44,053 nt of DNA from Bacteroidales bacterium (GCA_900768685.1 CAAGDX010000004.1:1-44053), one strand, 5' to 3'. Shown: positions 16,240 to 24,170, counted from the stretch's first letter. Notes: generated from the letters alone by a model not told the origin. Translations and numbers: made by a program.

Positions 16240-16760
16240 TTACCGATATGTACGTTTTCCCAAAGTGCTTTGGCGGGGTCCAGCGGTCGGCGTTCTTCGT
16301 CTTTGTAGCCTATAGATATGATGCAAACCACCGGTATAGTGTCCGGCATACCGAGAGCGGACTGAACGTATTCTTCGGCAGACATTCCGTCGTCACGGTA
16401 TCTGTCGCGTACTTCCACCCAGCAAGAACCGAGTCCGAGGTCGGCAGCTTGGAGTTGCATGAAAGTTGCCGCTACGGAAGCATCTTCAATCCATGCATCA
16501 CTTTTAGTCGGGTCTGCAGCAACCACGATAGCGAGAGGTGCACGAGCTATGGAAGTGGCGTAGTTAGACTTACATTCGCCCAGGTGTTTGAGCATTTCCT
16601 TGTCTTCCACCACTACAAATTGCCAGGAGCGGCTACTTTTAGATGTTGGAGCGAGGAGTCCGGCTTCAAGAATGAGTTTTACGTGTTCCGGGTCAATAGT
16701 TTGCTCGGTGTATTTTCTTATACTTCTGCGGTTTATGATAAGTTCGTGAAAATTATCCAT
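16233..16760 (-). CDS. Nitroreductase-family FMN oxidoreductase
   Basis: This 175-residue protein has the classic nitroreductase start NRRSIRKYTEQTIDPEHV (11-28) with the FMN-phosphate-binding RRSIRKY. It continues with LLAPTSKSSRSWQFVVVE and a central AADLGLGSCWVEV that contacts FMN. The last part, IPVVCIISIGYKDEERRPL, is typical. Such enzymes are FMN-dependent NAD(P)H oxidoreductases acting as dimers; the physiological substrate here is unknown. It leads the operon nitroreductase-DUF2520-kdsC-maf. Confidence 0.93.
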   Translation of the reverse strand: MDNFHELIINRRSIRKYTEQTIDPEHVKLILEAGLLAPTSKSSRSWQFVVVEDKEMLKHLGECKSNYATSIARAPLAIVVAADPTKSDAWIEDASVAATFMQLQAADLGLGSCWVEVRDRYRDDGMSAEEYVQSALGMPDTIPVVCIISIGYKDEERRPLDPAKALWENVHIGKW

Positions 16761-16794
16761 ATCAATTAGATTTTAGAGTTATAAAAAGGGATTG

Positions 16795-16828
16795 AAAAAA
16801 TTACGCATATCAGTTATAGATATGCGTA
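16795..16828 (-). terminator. Intrinsic terminator after the HU/SPOR gene
   Basis: TACGCATAT (16802-16810) pairs perfectly with ATATGCGTA (16820-16828). On the minus strand the hairpin is followed by AATTTTTTC. It lies 10 nt past the stop of the gene at 16838. Confidence 0.8.
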
Positions 16829-16837
16829 TTTCGCGGT

Positions 16838-17779
16838 TTAGCGGTGGCATGGCCACGCATCAGGGAAACAAGAAGCGAGGTTTGCTTTCTTGTAGTTCAT
16901 CACATCTTCTGCGGATTCTCCTGTTGCAGCAATTACTCTGAACTTGGAGATGCTTTCCACGATTTGAAGTTCACCGTCATAGCCTCTGACAGAAGCAATG
17001 AATTGCTCTGCTTGACTGCGTGTAGCAAGCGAAGCCACAACGAGGTAATACGGGTCTGAATTGTTTATCGCAGATGTGTTGTTGCCGAGTGTTTCGTCAA
17101 TAGCCATACTTTCTTCTGCATCCGGACACATAATGAATAGCGTGCCGTCTGCGGCTACTTGTTTCTCCGGCATTTTCACCTCAGGCAATGTGAGTGAAGC
17201 GAGTTTTACTTCACTTTCATCAACTGTGATAGGTGTGGAGAAAATCAGTCCGCAAGCAATGAGTATTGCAATGGATGCAGCAACTCTGCCGGCGTAAATC
17301 ATCTTGCGTTTGAAGTTAAACGGCTGTTTAGCAGGAGCTTTCTGCGTATCTTCTTCTGTGGAGTCGATAGTCTTGACTTTAAGGCTTTCAAGTCCGAAAA
17401 GCTGCGGTGCAACAACAAAGTTTTCGTTTGCAGTGAAGATGTATTTGCCGTGTTTGTAGTCCATACGTCCTATGCGGCCGAGTGTTATGCTTCCTGTTTC
17501 TCGAATTTTGTCTTTTATCACAGATACTTCATCGGAAATAATCTGAGAAGCGGCTTCAAAGCGTATAGAGTCTTTGCGAGCTATAGAAGAAGCAAGTATG
17601 CCGTCGTTGTGATTCAAGTCGGGATTGAATACCACATATTTCCTTGGAGGGAAATAGAGCCCCTGCTCGGCGTCGTAATAGGCCGGAACGTGCTGAACCA
17701 CAAATCCTCCGAAGTGCGGCACAATGACGCAATCGTGGCATTTGAGCAAGTATTCAATATGTCGTATCGTGGTATTCAT
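16838..17779 (-). CDS. HU-CCDC81 and SPOR domain membrane protein
   Basis: This 313-residue protein shows three parts. Residues 1-~135 resemble the HU-CCDC81 tandem found in Bacteroidetes (IRHIEYLLKCHDCVIVPHFGGFV, then the RKDSIRFEAASQIISDEV and ETGSITLGRIG helices). A transmembrane segment lies near 163-182 (VAASIAILIACGLIF). A periplasmic tail ends in a SPOR domain (~240-305, YYLVVASLATRSQAEQFI, a peptidoglycan-binding fold for denuded glycan at septa). The design links a cytoplasmic HU-like, possibly DNA-binding, domain to the cell wall. I infer a role around division or chromosome-envelope contact. It is a single-gene unit. Confidence 0.85.
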   Translation of the reverse strand: MNTTIRHIEYLLKCHDCVIVPHFGGFVVQHVPAYYDAEQGLYFPPRKYVVFNPDLNHNDGILASSIARKDSIRFEAASQIISDEVSVIKDKIRETGSITLGRIGRMDYKHGKYIFTANENFVVAPQLFGLESLKVKTIDSTEEDTQKAPAKQPFNFKRKMIYAGRVAASIAILIACGLIFSTPITVDESEVKLASLTLPEVKMPEKQVAADGTLFIMCPDAEESMAIDETLGNNTSAINNSDPYYLVVASLATRSQAEQFIASVRGYDGELQIVESISKFRVIAATGESAEDVMNYKKANLASCFPDAWPCHR

Positions 17780-17784
17780 TAGTG

Positions 17785-17792
17785 CAAAGATA
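17785..17792 (-). promoter_or_regulatory. -7 box of the HU/SPOR gene, near-leaderless
   Basis: The minus-strand TATCTTTG (17792-17785) ends only five bases before the ATG at 17779-17777. No good TTTG lies at the right distance upstream. If this box is used, the transcript would begin at or just before the start codon and be essentially leaderless. Confidence 0.45.
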
Positions 17793-17959
17793 GTTATTTT
17801 TTTTTACATTGAGTGCATTTGCGTCAAATTTTGATAAAACATTTTTGCTCTATTTTTCGTAATTGTTTTTGTTTTAAGTTGATATAAATCATTTTTCATT
17901 TGAACAATTTTTCTCCATAATTTGTTTTAATGGTACATAAAGCAAAAAAACTAAATACT

Positions 17960-18538
17960 ATGAAAAAGTTCAATCTTCCCCAATTACCTTATTCCGCAGA
18001 TGCTCTCGCTCCTTATATCAGTGAGGACACTATAAATTTGCACTATGGGGTGCATACAAAAGGATATTTTGACAATATGAACAATTTGCTGTCCCTGCAA
18101 AATTTGTCATACCTCACTATAGATGAAATAATATGTAATTCCGATGACATTCTGTTTAACAATGCGGCACAGGCTTGGAATCACGTATTTTATTTCAATT
18201 CGTTTTCTCCTAAAGGAGGTGGCGAACCTCATGGAAAATTGGCTAAGGCTATAAAAAAGAAATTCGGTTCTTTCAGTGATTTCAAAGTGGCTTTCACGGA
18301 TGCCGGAACAAAAATTTTTGGTTCCGGGTGGGTATGGCTTGCAAGAGATTTTGAAGGACAATTATACATTATTTCCAAATCCAATGCCGGAAATCCGATT
18401 ACGGAAGGGCTTACTCCTCTGCTCGTTTTTGATGTTTGGGAACATGCTTATTATCTTGACTACAAAAACAAGCGAGCAAACTATCTGGATGCCTTGTGGC
18501 ATATTGTGGACTGGAATGTGATTGAAGAAAGGTATTAG
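17960..18538 (+). CDS. sodB: Fe-type superoxide dismutase
   Basis: This 192-residue enzyme converts superoxide to O2 and H2O2 in the cytoplasm. Metal ligands are all present: H28 (NLHYGVH), H75 (AAQAWNH), D158 and H162 (FDVWEHAYYLDYKN). The active-site Gln is at 71 in AAQAWNH, as in Fe or cambialistic enzymes, not in the second domain as in Mn enzymes. I chose the ATG at 17960 because MKKFNLPQLPYSADAL aligns with normal SOD starts. The frame extends to an ATG at 17930, but a suboptimal promoter (TTTG 17899-17902, TAATTTG 17918-17924) would start transcription close to that codon. A terminator follows. Confidence 0.95.
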   Translation: MKKFNLPQLPYSADALAPYISEDTINLHYGVHTKGYFDNMNNLLSLQNLSYLTIDEIICNSDDILFNNAAQAWNHVFYFNSFSPKGGGEPHGKLAKAIKKKFGSFSDFKVAFTDAGTKIFGSGWVWLARDFEGQLYIISKSNAGNPITEGLTPLLVFDVWEHAYYLDYKNKRANYLDALWHIVDWNVIEERY

Positions 18539-18602
18539 TAATGGGTATGCTGTTTTAAGAAGACGCTGACACTTAAGCATAATGTGATGAACAAGGATTG
18601 GT

Positions 18603-18638
18603 GGGGGCTACTCGTGATGAGCGGTTCCCATTTTTTTT
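18603..18638 (+). terminator. Terminator after sodB
   Basis: GGGGGCTACTC (18603-18613) and GAGCGGTTCCC (18619-18629) form an 11-bp stem with three G-U pairs and one mismatch. It is followed by A and eight T. It lies 65 nt past the stop. Confidence 0.6.
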
Positions 18639-18646
18639 ATGCCAAT

Positions 18647-18680
18647 AAAAAAGAAGCGGAATGTCATCGCGACACTCCGC
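18647..18680 (-). terminator. Terminator after asnA
   Basis: GCGGAATGTC (18656-18665) pairs with GACACTCCGC (18671-18680) with one mismatch and a 5-nt loop. On the minus strand it is followed by TTCTTTTTT. It is back to back with the sodB terminator between convergent genes. Confidence 0.65.
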
Positions 18681-18744
18681 CCACCTAAACATAAATTTAC
18701 GATATAGTTAATATAAAGGTGTGTATTTACGTTCTTTTTTACCC

Positions 18745-19782
18745 TTAAATACCAATATAAATACCTGCTTTTTTACATTCTTCCACTTGCTCTTCAGGCC
18801 AGAGAGAGGCTTGTACTTCACCGATATGTGCTTTCTGGAGAAGGTACATACAGAGTCGGCTTTGACCGATACCGCCACCGATAGAGTAGGGCAGTTTGCC
18901 GCTCAGAAGTGCACTGTGGAATTGCAATTCTTTTCTTTCCGGGCAGCCGCAAATGTCAAGTTGGCGAACCATTGCTTCCTCATCTACACGGATACCCATT
19001 GATGACAGTTCAAATGGTATTTCAAGTACGGAATCCCAGAGAATAATGTCACCATTGAGACCTTTGTATCCGTCTGAGTTAACTGAAGTCCAGTCGTCAT
19101 AGTCCGGAGCACGGAGGTCGTGTGGTTTGCCGTCGGAGAGTTTGCCACCGATACCAATTACGAATACTGCACCATATTTCTTTGCCACTTCAGCTTCACG
19201 TTCTTTCGGTGTTTTGTCCGGATAAGCCTTTGCAAGTTCTTCAGAGTGAACAAAATGTATTTCTTCCGGGAGGCGAGGAGTGATGTGTGGAAAACGTTCA
19301 TACACTGCCTGCTCCGTTTCTTTCAGCGCTTCATATATTTTTTTAACTGTAGCTTTGAGATAGTCCAGAGTGCGGTCTGCTTTTTCAATGGATTTTTCCC
19401 AGTCCCACTGGTCAACGTATATTGAGTGGAGGTTATCTAATTCTTCATCTGCACGGATTGCGTTCATATCTGTGTAAAGACCATAGCCCGGCACGATACC
19501 GTATGATGCAAGTTTTGCTCTTTTCCATTTTGCAAGTGAATGAACCACTTCCGCACGTCTGCCACCGAGAGCCGGCACCTGAAATGCAACAGCATGTTCC
19601 ACACCGTTCAAGTCGTCATTGATACCTGTTCCTGAGAGTACGAACAGCGGAGCTGTCACGCGGCGGAGTTTCAATGCTTTTGAAAGTTTTGCTTGAAATG
19701 TGTCTTTAATCATCTTGATTGCAACTTCTGTTGTTTCCGGTAATAATTTCAGATGATAGCTTTTTGGAATAATTAAACTCAT
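18745..19782 (-). CDS. asnA: Aspartate-ammonia ligase (asparagine synthetase A)
   Basis: This 345-residue cytoplasmic enzyme makes asparagine from aspartate, ammonia and ATP. It is a class II aminoacyl-tRNA synthetase-like fold related to AspRS. Family landmarks include LRRVTAPLFVLSGTGINDDL (37-56), VPALGGRRAEVVHSLAKWKR, GYGLYTDMNAIR and YVDQWDWE. The C-terminal part has the motif-3-like GGGIGQSRLCMYLL. Length matches AsnA (~330-345). It is a single gene with a good promoter (19886-19856) and terminator. Confidence 0.97.
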   Translation of the reverse strand: MSLIIPKSYHLKLLPETTEVAIKMIKDTFQAKLSKALKLRRVTAPLFVLSGTGINDDLNGVEHAVAFQVPALGGRRAEVVHSLAKWKRAKLASYGIVPGYGLYTDMNAIRADEELDNLHSIYVDQWDWEKSIEKADRTLDYLKATVKKIYEALKETEQAVYERFPHITPRLPEEIHFVHSEELAKAYPDKTPKEREAEVAKKYGAVFVIGIGGKLSDGKPHDLRAPDYDDWTSVNSDGYKGLNGDIILWDSVLEIPFELSSMGIRVDEEAMVRQLDICGCPERKELQFHSALLSGKLPYSIGGGIGQSRLCMYLLQKAHIGEVQASLWPEEQVEECKKAGIYIGI

Positions 19783-19855
19783 AGCTGTAAAGTTTTTAAT
19801 GTTTATAATTTTGTTTGTTTATTTCTCTTTTTGTTTGTTTTATCGTTTACGCTGG

Positions 19856-19886
19856 CAAAATTACATATAATTTTTTAATCTGCAAA
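19856..19886 (-). promoter_or_regulatory. Promoter of asnA
   Basis: On the minus strand TTTG (19886-19883), a 19-nt spacer and TAATTTTG (19863-19856) match the consensus. The start codon is about 75 nt downstream. Confidence 0.75.
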
Positions 19887-19981
19887 CAAAATGCAAGAAA
19901 AATTTCAAAAAAAATTGCAAAAAGTTTGATTTTCTTCAAATTTTGGCAATTTGCAAGCAAAAATACCCCAAAATTCAAAAG

Positions 19982-20020
19982 CAAAAGGCTGCAAACAGCT
20001 TTTTTGCCATTTGCAGCCTT
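19982..20020 (-). terminator. Terminator after the lipoprotein pair
   Basis: AAGGCTGCAAA (19985-19995) pairs perfectly with TTTGCAGCCTT (20010-20020) around a 14-nt loop. On the minus strand it is followed by TTTTGCTTTTG. It lies 21 nt past the stop of the gene at 20042. Confidence 0.75.
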
Positions 20021-20041
20021 CACTATGTATTTAATAATGTG

Positions 20042-21916
20042 TTATTGTTCCTGATTAGCGTAGATGATAGTAGCCTGACCTTCTCTCCATAGTTCCGGAA
20101 GAGTATAATCGGAAGATACAAGAGAGTCGTAAATGCCTTGATTTGCTAAAGTGAGTTTGCGTGAGTCTGCTTGAGTGCCGGATATTTCATCATAGTTTCC
20201 AAGCCAATTAAAAAAACAATATTTTCCACTAATATCTGTAGCAAGCATTGTTACTTCCGCGAGTTTAGGGCAGTTTGAGAACATGAGTTGATAGCAGCCA
20301 TTAGGTAATTTTTGTGCGTGAAGTAAAGGTGCTTTAGTGAGCGAGGTGCAACCTCGGAACATTTCCATATAGCAGTAATTAGCTAATGTTGTGGCAGGAA
20401 GCTCCGGTGCTTCTATGAGTGAGGAGCAATCCATGAACATACTTGCATAGCAATTTTCAGCCAAGTTCATAGCATTGAGTTCAGGTGCTTTCGTGAGAGA
20501 TGAGCATTTTTGGAACATATACATATAGCAATTTTCCGCTAATGTTTCGGCAGGAAGTTCCGGCGCTTCTGTGAGAGATTCGCAGAAATAAAACATACCG
20601 GAATAACAGTCGGAACTCAATGTTGTAGCAGGTAGTTCCGGTGCCTTTACTAAAGATGTGCATTTGGAGAACATGCCATAGTAACATCCGCTTGCTAAAT
20701 TTGTAGCAGGAAGTTCAGGTGCCGTTCTGAGTGCAGGATTTTCTCCAAAAAGATTGGTAAATCGAGCATTTCCCGTATTTACGGTTTGATAATTTGCATA
20801 GTCTATGAGTGTGCGAATATCACCTGTGCAATCAACCATAACATCTGCCGCTCCGAATACAAATTTGCAAAATGTGCTTTCGTCTGAAGTGCCTTGACTG
20901 CTCTTGCCGCGCAGACGCAGATTACCCAAACTGCCGCCAAAGGATATATTCTCAATAGTTGAAGTAAATCTTACCCATTTGCTTCCGCCTACGGAATATT
21001 CAAAAAATTCATCTTCTCCAAGTTTGAAATCATTAAAACCATAATTATTAAATGGCACGCTTAGCGTTTGTTCGCTTTCAGCGGAGAATGTGAGGTACGG
21101 AGGAAATTCAACGGTGTTGTCGTCATCTTCCCAGTTTTCATCAATAGTTATTGTGAACTGACGGCTATACGTAAGTCCGTATTTACCAATGATATAAGTT
21201 CTATAATTTGCTTGAATGGGAACGTTTGTGATAGTTTTTTCCGGTTCTGAAGAGTATTTCACTTTGAAAGTGCAGAGGTCACAATCTGCAGGGTTTGCAA
21301 GCATGAGGAAACTGCCTAATTCTATCGGTTCAGACGGATTTGCTTGGACAGTCTCTGCAATATTGATAGTTTTAGTTGCATTTGCCTTGTTTACAGCACT
21401 TTCCGCGTTCACATCAAAGCCACGGAACTCGCTGTATGTTACGGTCATCGTGCCGGGAGCAAGGTAATCAGTTTCTTTGAGCGTAACTTGTGCCACGGCT
21501 CTGCGGAGGGTGACTTCTTCCTCGCCATTATCGGAGATAGTAATAATTTTCTTGGCAAAAAATGCTTCAATATTTGTGGCATTGTCTTGTAAAGTGATGT
21601 TTTTAAGACTGTTAGCTTCATAGTTGGCGTTGCCATAGTCAGCCCAGAAGAGGCAGGTGTATTTGCCCGGTTCAAGTCGAACGGAAAAAGTGTTGCTGTC
21701 ATAGACTGTTTCGGCAATCACTGCATTTTCGCCGCTTTCATCGTAAACCGCCATGACATAACGGAGGTCGTTTGCACGGGATTGCAGTTGGTTTTCTGCT
21801 GTAAGTGAAAATTTCACTTCTTGTGCCTCGTTGCTGACGTTCAGCATGTCATCGTTTTGGCTACATGATGTGAGCATGGCTGCGATGCCCAGCATTATTG
21901 AAAAAACTTTCTTCAT
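20042..21916 (-). CDS. DUF6562-type lipoprotein with six leucine-rich (BspA-like) repeats
   Basis: This 624-residue lipoprotein has a signal ending in MLTSC, with the lipidated Cys at 18. Residues ~30-260 resemble the DUF6562-type domain of Bacteroidales lipoproteins (LRYVMAVYDESGENA, LEPGKYTCLFWADYG, LRRAVAQVTLKE), which are FimB/Mfa2-like in layout. A beta-rich link follows (~270-390). Then come six 23-residue repeats of the type LTKAPELPATTL..CY..MF..C.S and a degenerate seventh, encoded at about 20250-20735, in the style of BspA-type leucine-rich repeats. A C-terminal cap follows. It is probably surface-exposed and binds protein or host ligands. It follows its 517-residue paralogue by 24 nt, so the pair is one operon. 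Confidence 0.8.
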   Translation of the reverse strand: MKKVFSIMLGIAAMLTSCSQNDDMLNVSNEAQEVKFSLTAENQLQSRANDLRYVMAVYDESGENAVIAETVYDSNTFSVRLEPGKYTCLFWADYGNANYEANSLKNITLQDNATNIEAFFAKKIITISDNGEEEVTLRRAVAQVTLKETDYLAPGTMTVTYSEFRGFDVNAESAVNKANATKTINIAETVQANPSEPIELGSFLMLANPADCDLCTFKVKYSSEPEKTITNVPIQANYRTYIIGKYGLTYSRQFTITIDENWEDDDNTVEFPPYLTFSAESEQTLSVPFNNYGFNDFKLGEDEFFEYSVGGSKWVRFTSTIENISFGGSLGNLRLRGKSSQGTSDESTFCKFVFGAADVMVDCTGDIRTLIDYANYQTVNTGNARFTNLFGENPALRTAPELPATNLASGCYYGMFSKCTSLVKAPELPATTLSSDCYSGMFYFCESLTEAPELPAETLAENCYMYMFQKCSSLTKAPELNAMNLAENCYASMFMDCSSLIEAPELPATTLANYCYMEMFRGCTSLTKAPLLHAQKLPNGCYQLMFSNCPKLAEVTMLATDISGKYCFFNWLGNYDEISGTQADSRKLTLANQGIYDSLVSSDYTLPELWREGQATIIYANQEQ

Positions 21917-21940
21917 TTCTGCAATTATTATTATTCGTTA

Positions 21941-23494
21941 TTAGTTTTTAAATATCACGGTAGTAAAAGGAGAGCTAAGTCGCCATATAGCAGGGAGGGC
22001 ATTTTCAATGACACGGTAAACGGATTGGTTATAGACTGTCAAAGTGCGAGATTCCGCTTCTGTGCCTGCGTTAGTGAGCCATTCTTCTACAATAGTTGGA
22101 TAAATATCCGAAGCCACAATAGAGACCTCCGATAATTTTGTGCAACCATAATACATACGGTCAATGCAATCTTCGTTCAGTGTTGTTACATTCAGTTCCG
22201 AACCTTTTGTGAGAGATGTGCAATTCATAAACATATCTGCATAACATCTTTGAGGCAAAACATTTGCAGGGAGTTCAGGAGCTACAGTGAGGGAACTGCA
22301 ACCGTAAAACATACGATTGTAGCAATTATCAGCCAATTTTGTGGCAGGAAGATCCGGTGTTGTTATTAAATTAGTATTATCTTCAAAAAGGCTGCAGAAT
22401 CTTGCGTTTTCCGTATTTGCACTCGTATAATTCTCGTAATCCACAAGTGTGCGAATATCACCTTTGCCGTAAACAGGTACGCCTGCAGTTTCAAAATCTA
22501 TACTGCAATATGTTGAAAGGGCATCGATTCCTGTTCCCTGACTACTCTTGCCTCTTAAACGAAGGTTGCCTTTTGTGCCTCCAAAAGATACGCTATACAC
22601 ATTTTCCGTGATTTTTTTCCACTCTCCGGAACCTACGGAATATTCAATGTATTCTTCGCTGCCGAATGGAAATGCTCCGTTGCCTCGGTCAATGTACATA
22701 GAAAATTTCTGCTCGCTTTCTGCAGAGAAAGTAACGTAAGGAATGCCACCGAAATTGCCGTTGATATTAGTTTTGCAGTTTGCTTGGACGGGCACGTTTG
22801 AAATGGTTTTTTCAGGTTCAGTGCTATATTTTACGGTAAATTCGTGGAGGTCGTTTCCCACATTGTTTGCGAGGAGGAAAATGGCGCAAATCTCAGCGGG
22901 AGAAGTTTGCGAACCTTTCACGTCGGTTGCGATATTTATATCTTCCGTTACACTCACGGCATTTGATGCAATGCCTGTGGAGGTATCAAAATTTTGGTAA
23001 CCGGAGTAGGTGGTGGAAAAATTTCCGGCGAATAAAGATGCAGTTTCTTTGAATGTTATCTGTGCCACGGCACGGTGGAGTGTAACGTTTACCACGTTGC
23101 CGTTTGTCACGGTTATGCCTTGCTTGGCATAGAAAGCTTCTTTGCAGGCATTGTCCGCACTGTTTTCTTTGGTTGCGACGTTTTTCAAGTTTGTTGCGTC
23201 GTAGTTTGCTTCGCCGTAGTCAGCCCAGAAGAGGCAAGTGTATTTGCCCGGCTCCAATCGCAGTGAGAATGTGCTGCTGCTGAACTCTGTAGCTTTTAAT
23301 ACAACGTTTGCTTCAGACTCATCATAAATAGCCATGACGTAGCGGAGACCGTCGGCACGAGACTGTGCCGGGTCTGTTGCAAGTGAAAATTTCACTTCTT
23401 GTGCCTCGTTGCTGACGTTCAGCACTTCATCGTTTTGGCTACATGATGTGAGCATGGCTACTATGCTCAGCATCAAAAATAAGATTTTTTTCAT
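21941..23494 (-). CDS. DUF6562-type lipoprotein with three leucine-rich (BspA-like) repeats
   Basis: This 517-residue lipoprotein has its lipobox LTSC with Cys 18. It is closely related to the 624-residue neighbour across the N-terminal ~260 residues and the link (for example RYVMAIYDESEANVV, GKYTCLFWADYGEANYDA, NLRLRGKSSQGTG). It has only three good 23-residue repeats and a degenerate fourth (encoded about 22100-22375) and lacks the ~35-residue insertion before the link (TIDENWEDDDN in the neighbour). The pair therefore shows duplication followed by repeat-number change. It is the first gene of the operon, behind an unusually long, hairpin-rich leader. Confidence 0.8.
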   Translation of the reverse strand: MKKILFLMLSIVAMLTSCSQNDEVLNVSNEAQEVKFSLATDPAQSRADGLRYVMAIYDESEANVVLKATEFSSSTFSLRLEPGKYTCLFWADYGEANYDATNLKNVATKENSADNACKEAFYAKQGITVTNGNVVNVTLHRAVAQITFKETASLFAGNFSTTYSGYQNFDTSTGIASNAVSVTEDINIATDVKGSQTSPAEICAIFLLANNVGNDLHEFTVKYSTEPEKTISNVPVQANCKTNINGNFGGIPYVTFSAESEQKFSMYIDRGNGAFPFGSEEYIEYSVGSGEWKKITENVYSVSFGGTKGNLRLRGKSSQGTGIDALSTYCSIDFETAGVPVYGKGDIRTLVDYENYTSANTENARFCSLFEDNTNLITTPDLPATKLADNCYNRMFYGCSSLTVAPELPANVLPQRCYADMFMNCTSLTKGSELNVTTLNEDCIDRMYYGCTKLSEVSIVASDIYPTIVEEWLTNAGTEAESRTLTVYNQSVYRVIENALPAIWRLSSPFTTVIFKN

Positions 23495-23524
23495 GTTATA
23501 TTTTTTTAATTTTTTTATTCATAA

Positions 23525-23596
23525 TTGGTCTTATTGGTCTAATTAGACTAATTGGACTAATTAGCCTAATTTGGCAGATTTGCCTGATTTGGCAAC
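23525..23596. repeat. Array of 9-bp units, consensus TTGGTCTAA
   Basis: Eight consecutive 9-bp units begin at 23525. The first five keep close to TTGGTCTAA (TTGGTCTTA, TTGGTCTAA, TTAGACTAA, TTGGACTAA, TTAGCCTAA) and later ones drift toward TTTGGCAGA. The array lies in the untranslated leader of the lipoprotein operon and is oriented opposite to the array at 24062. Confidence 0.65.
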
Positions 23597-23599
23597 TTT

Positions 23600-23745
23600 G
23601 CAAGGTCCTATACGACCTTGCGTTTTGCAAAATGAGCAAAATCTATGCGATTTAGCTCATTTTGGAGTGGTGGATTCTATTCCCCACCTAGCCGCTGCCG
23701 CGGCAAGGTGGGGTAACCGATTGCCGCAAGCTCCACCGAGCTTGC
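23600..23745 (-). other. Cluster of four hairpins in the lipoprotein-operon leader
   Basis: Four separate inverted repeats stand in a row: GCAAGGTC/GACCTTGC (23600-23621), AAAATGAGC/GCTCATTTT (23629-23663), CCCCACCTaGCCGC/GCGGCaAGGTGGGG (23682-23713, one mismatch) and GCAAGCT/AGCTTGC (23726-23745). The stretch is GC-rich compared with its flanks. Within the inferred transcript (start near 23809, minus strand) it would form a structured 5' leader. No match to a known riboswitch class was recognised. An open plus-strand frame crosses it but looks non-coding. Confidence 0.5.
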
Positions 23746-23815
23746 ATCTTGTCGTTATCCCGGTTTCATTGCATTCAAGGAACTCAGACTATAGAATTGC
23801 TATTAGTCCTGTCTG

Positions 23816-23846
23816 CAAAATTACATAATTATCAGTTACTTGCAAA
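23816..23846 (-). promoter_or_regulatory. Promoter of the lipoprotein operon
   Basis: On the minus strand TTTG (23846-23843), a 19-nt spacer and TAATTTTG (23823-23816) match the consensus. The first start codon lies ~320 nt downstream, implying a leader of about 315 nt. Confidence 0.6.
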
Positions 23847-23943
23847 TATTTTTTGACCCAAAAATTGCAGTGAAATGCAAATTTTGACGTTTAGACAATT
23901 AAATTGACGATTTGACAAGAAAATCAAATAATTGTAGTGCCGC

Positions 23944-24034
23944 GGCATCTCAAATATACAGGCAGTAAATCATAAAACGGCACCCCAAATATGCAGGCAG
24001 TAAACCATAAAAATGATGCCGCGGCATCCCAAAC
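23944..24034. repeat. Degenerate tandem repeat with GCCGCGGC palindromes
   Basis: Two units of the form GGCAcCCCAAATATgCAGGCAGTAAA.CATAAAA begin at 23944 and 23979, and a partial third begins at 24023. The third overlaps a perfect 14-bp palindrome, GATGCCGCGGCATC (24015-24028). The same GCCGCGGCA string also begins the first unit (23939). No gene is apparent. The rest of 23495-24224 holds only AT-rich sequence, the two 9-bp arrays and the dnaJ terminator. Confidence 0.55.
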
Positions 24035-24061
24035 AAAGGAGTCAAGAGAAGCGAAATTATT

Positions 24062-24115
24062 CCAATTAGACCAATTAGACTAATTTGACTAATTAGACCA
24101 ATTAGACCAAGTCTA
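24062..24115. repeat. Array of 9-bp units, inverted relative to the one at 23525
   Basis: CCAATTAGA, CCAATTAGA, CTAATTTGA, CTAATTAGA and CCAATTAGA follow each other with an exact 9-bp period, then the pattern decays. On the minus strand the units read as TTGGTCTAA, so this array and the one at 23525 are inverted copies ~540 bp apart. Confidence 0.65.
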
Positions 24116-24135
24116 ATCTGCCCAATCTGCCCAAT

Positions 24136-24170
24136 AATTCTTCGCAAAAAAAAGCACCGAAACTTGATGT
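24136..24170 (-). terminator. Terminator of grpE-dnaJ
   Basis: AGCACCGA (24144-24151) pairs with TCGGTGCT (24163-24170). On the minus strand the hairpin is followed by seven T. It lies about 55 nt past the dnaJ stop. Confidence 0.8.

Noticed and set aside
17930..17959. A ten-codon N-terminal extension of the superoxide dismutase
   Set aside because: The second ATG gives the normal N-terminus and the probable transcript start lies near the first ATG.
23571..23828. An 85-codon plus-strand frame across the hairpin cluster
   Set aside because: It is made of the inverted repeats themselves, has no promoter or start context and runs against the leader of the lipoprotein operon.
23525..24115. A CRISPR array
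   Set aside because: Units are 9 bp with no spacers, and no cas genes are present.
23950..24147. A 65-codon minus-strand frame rich in Ile, Gly and Leu
   Set aside because: The repeating tripeptide is just the 9-bp array read in frame.
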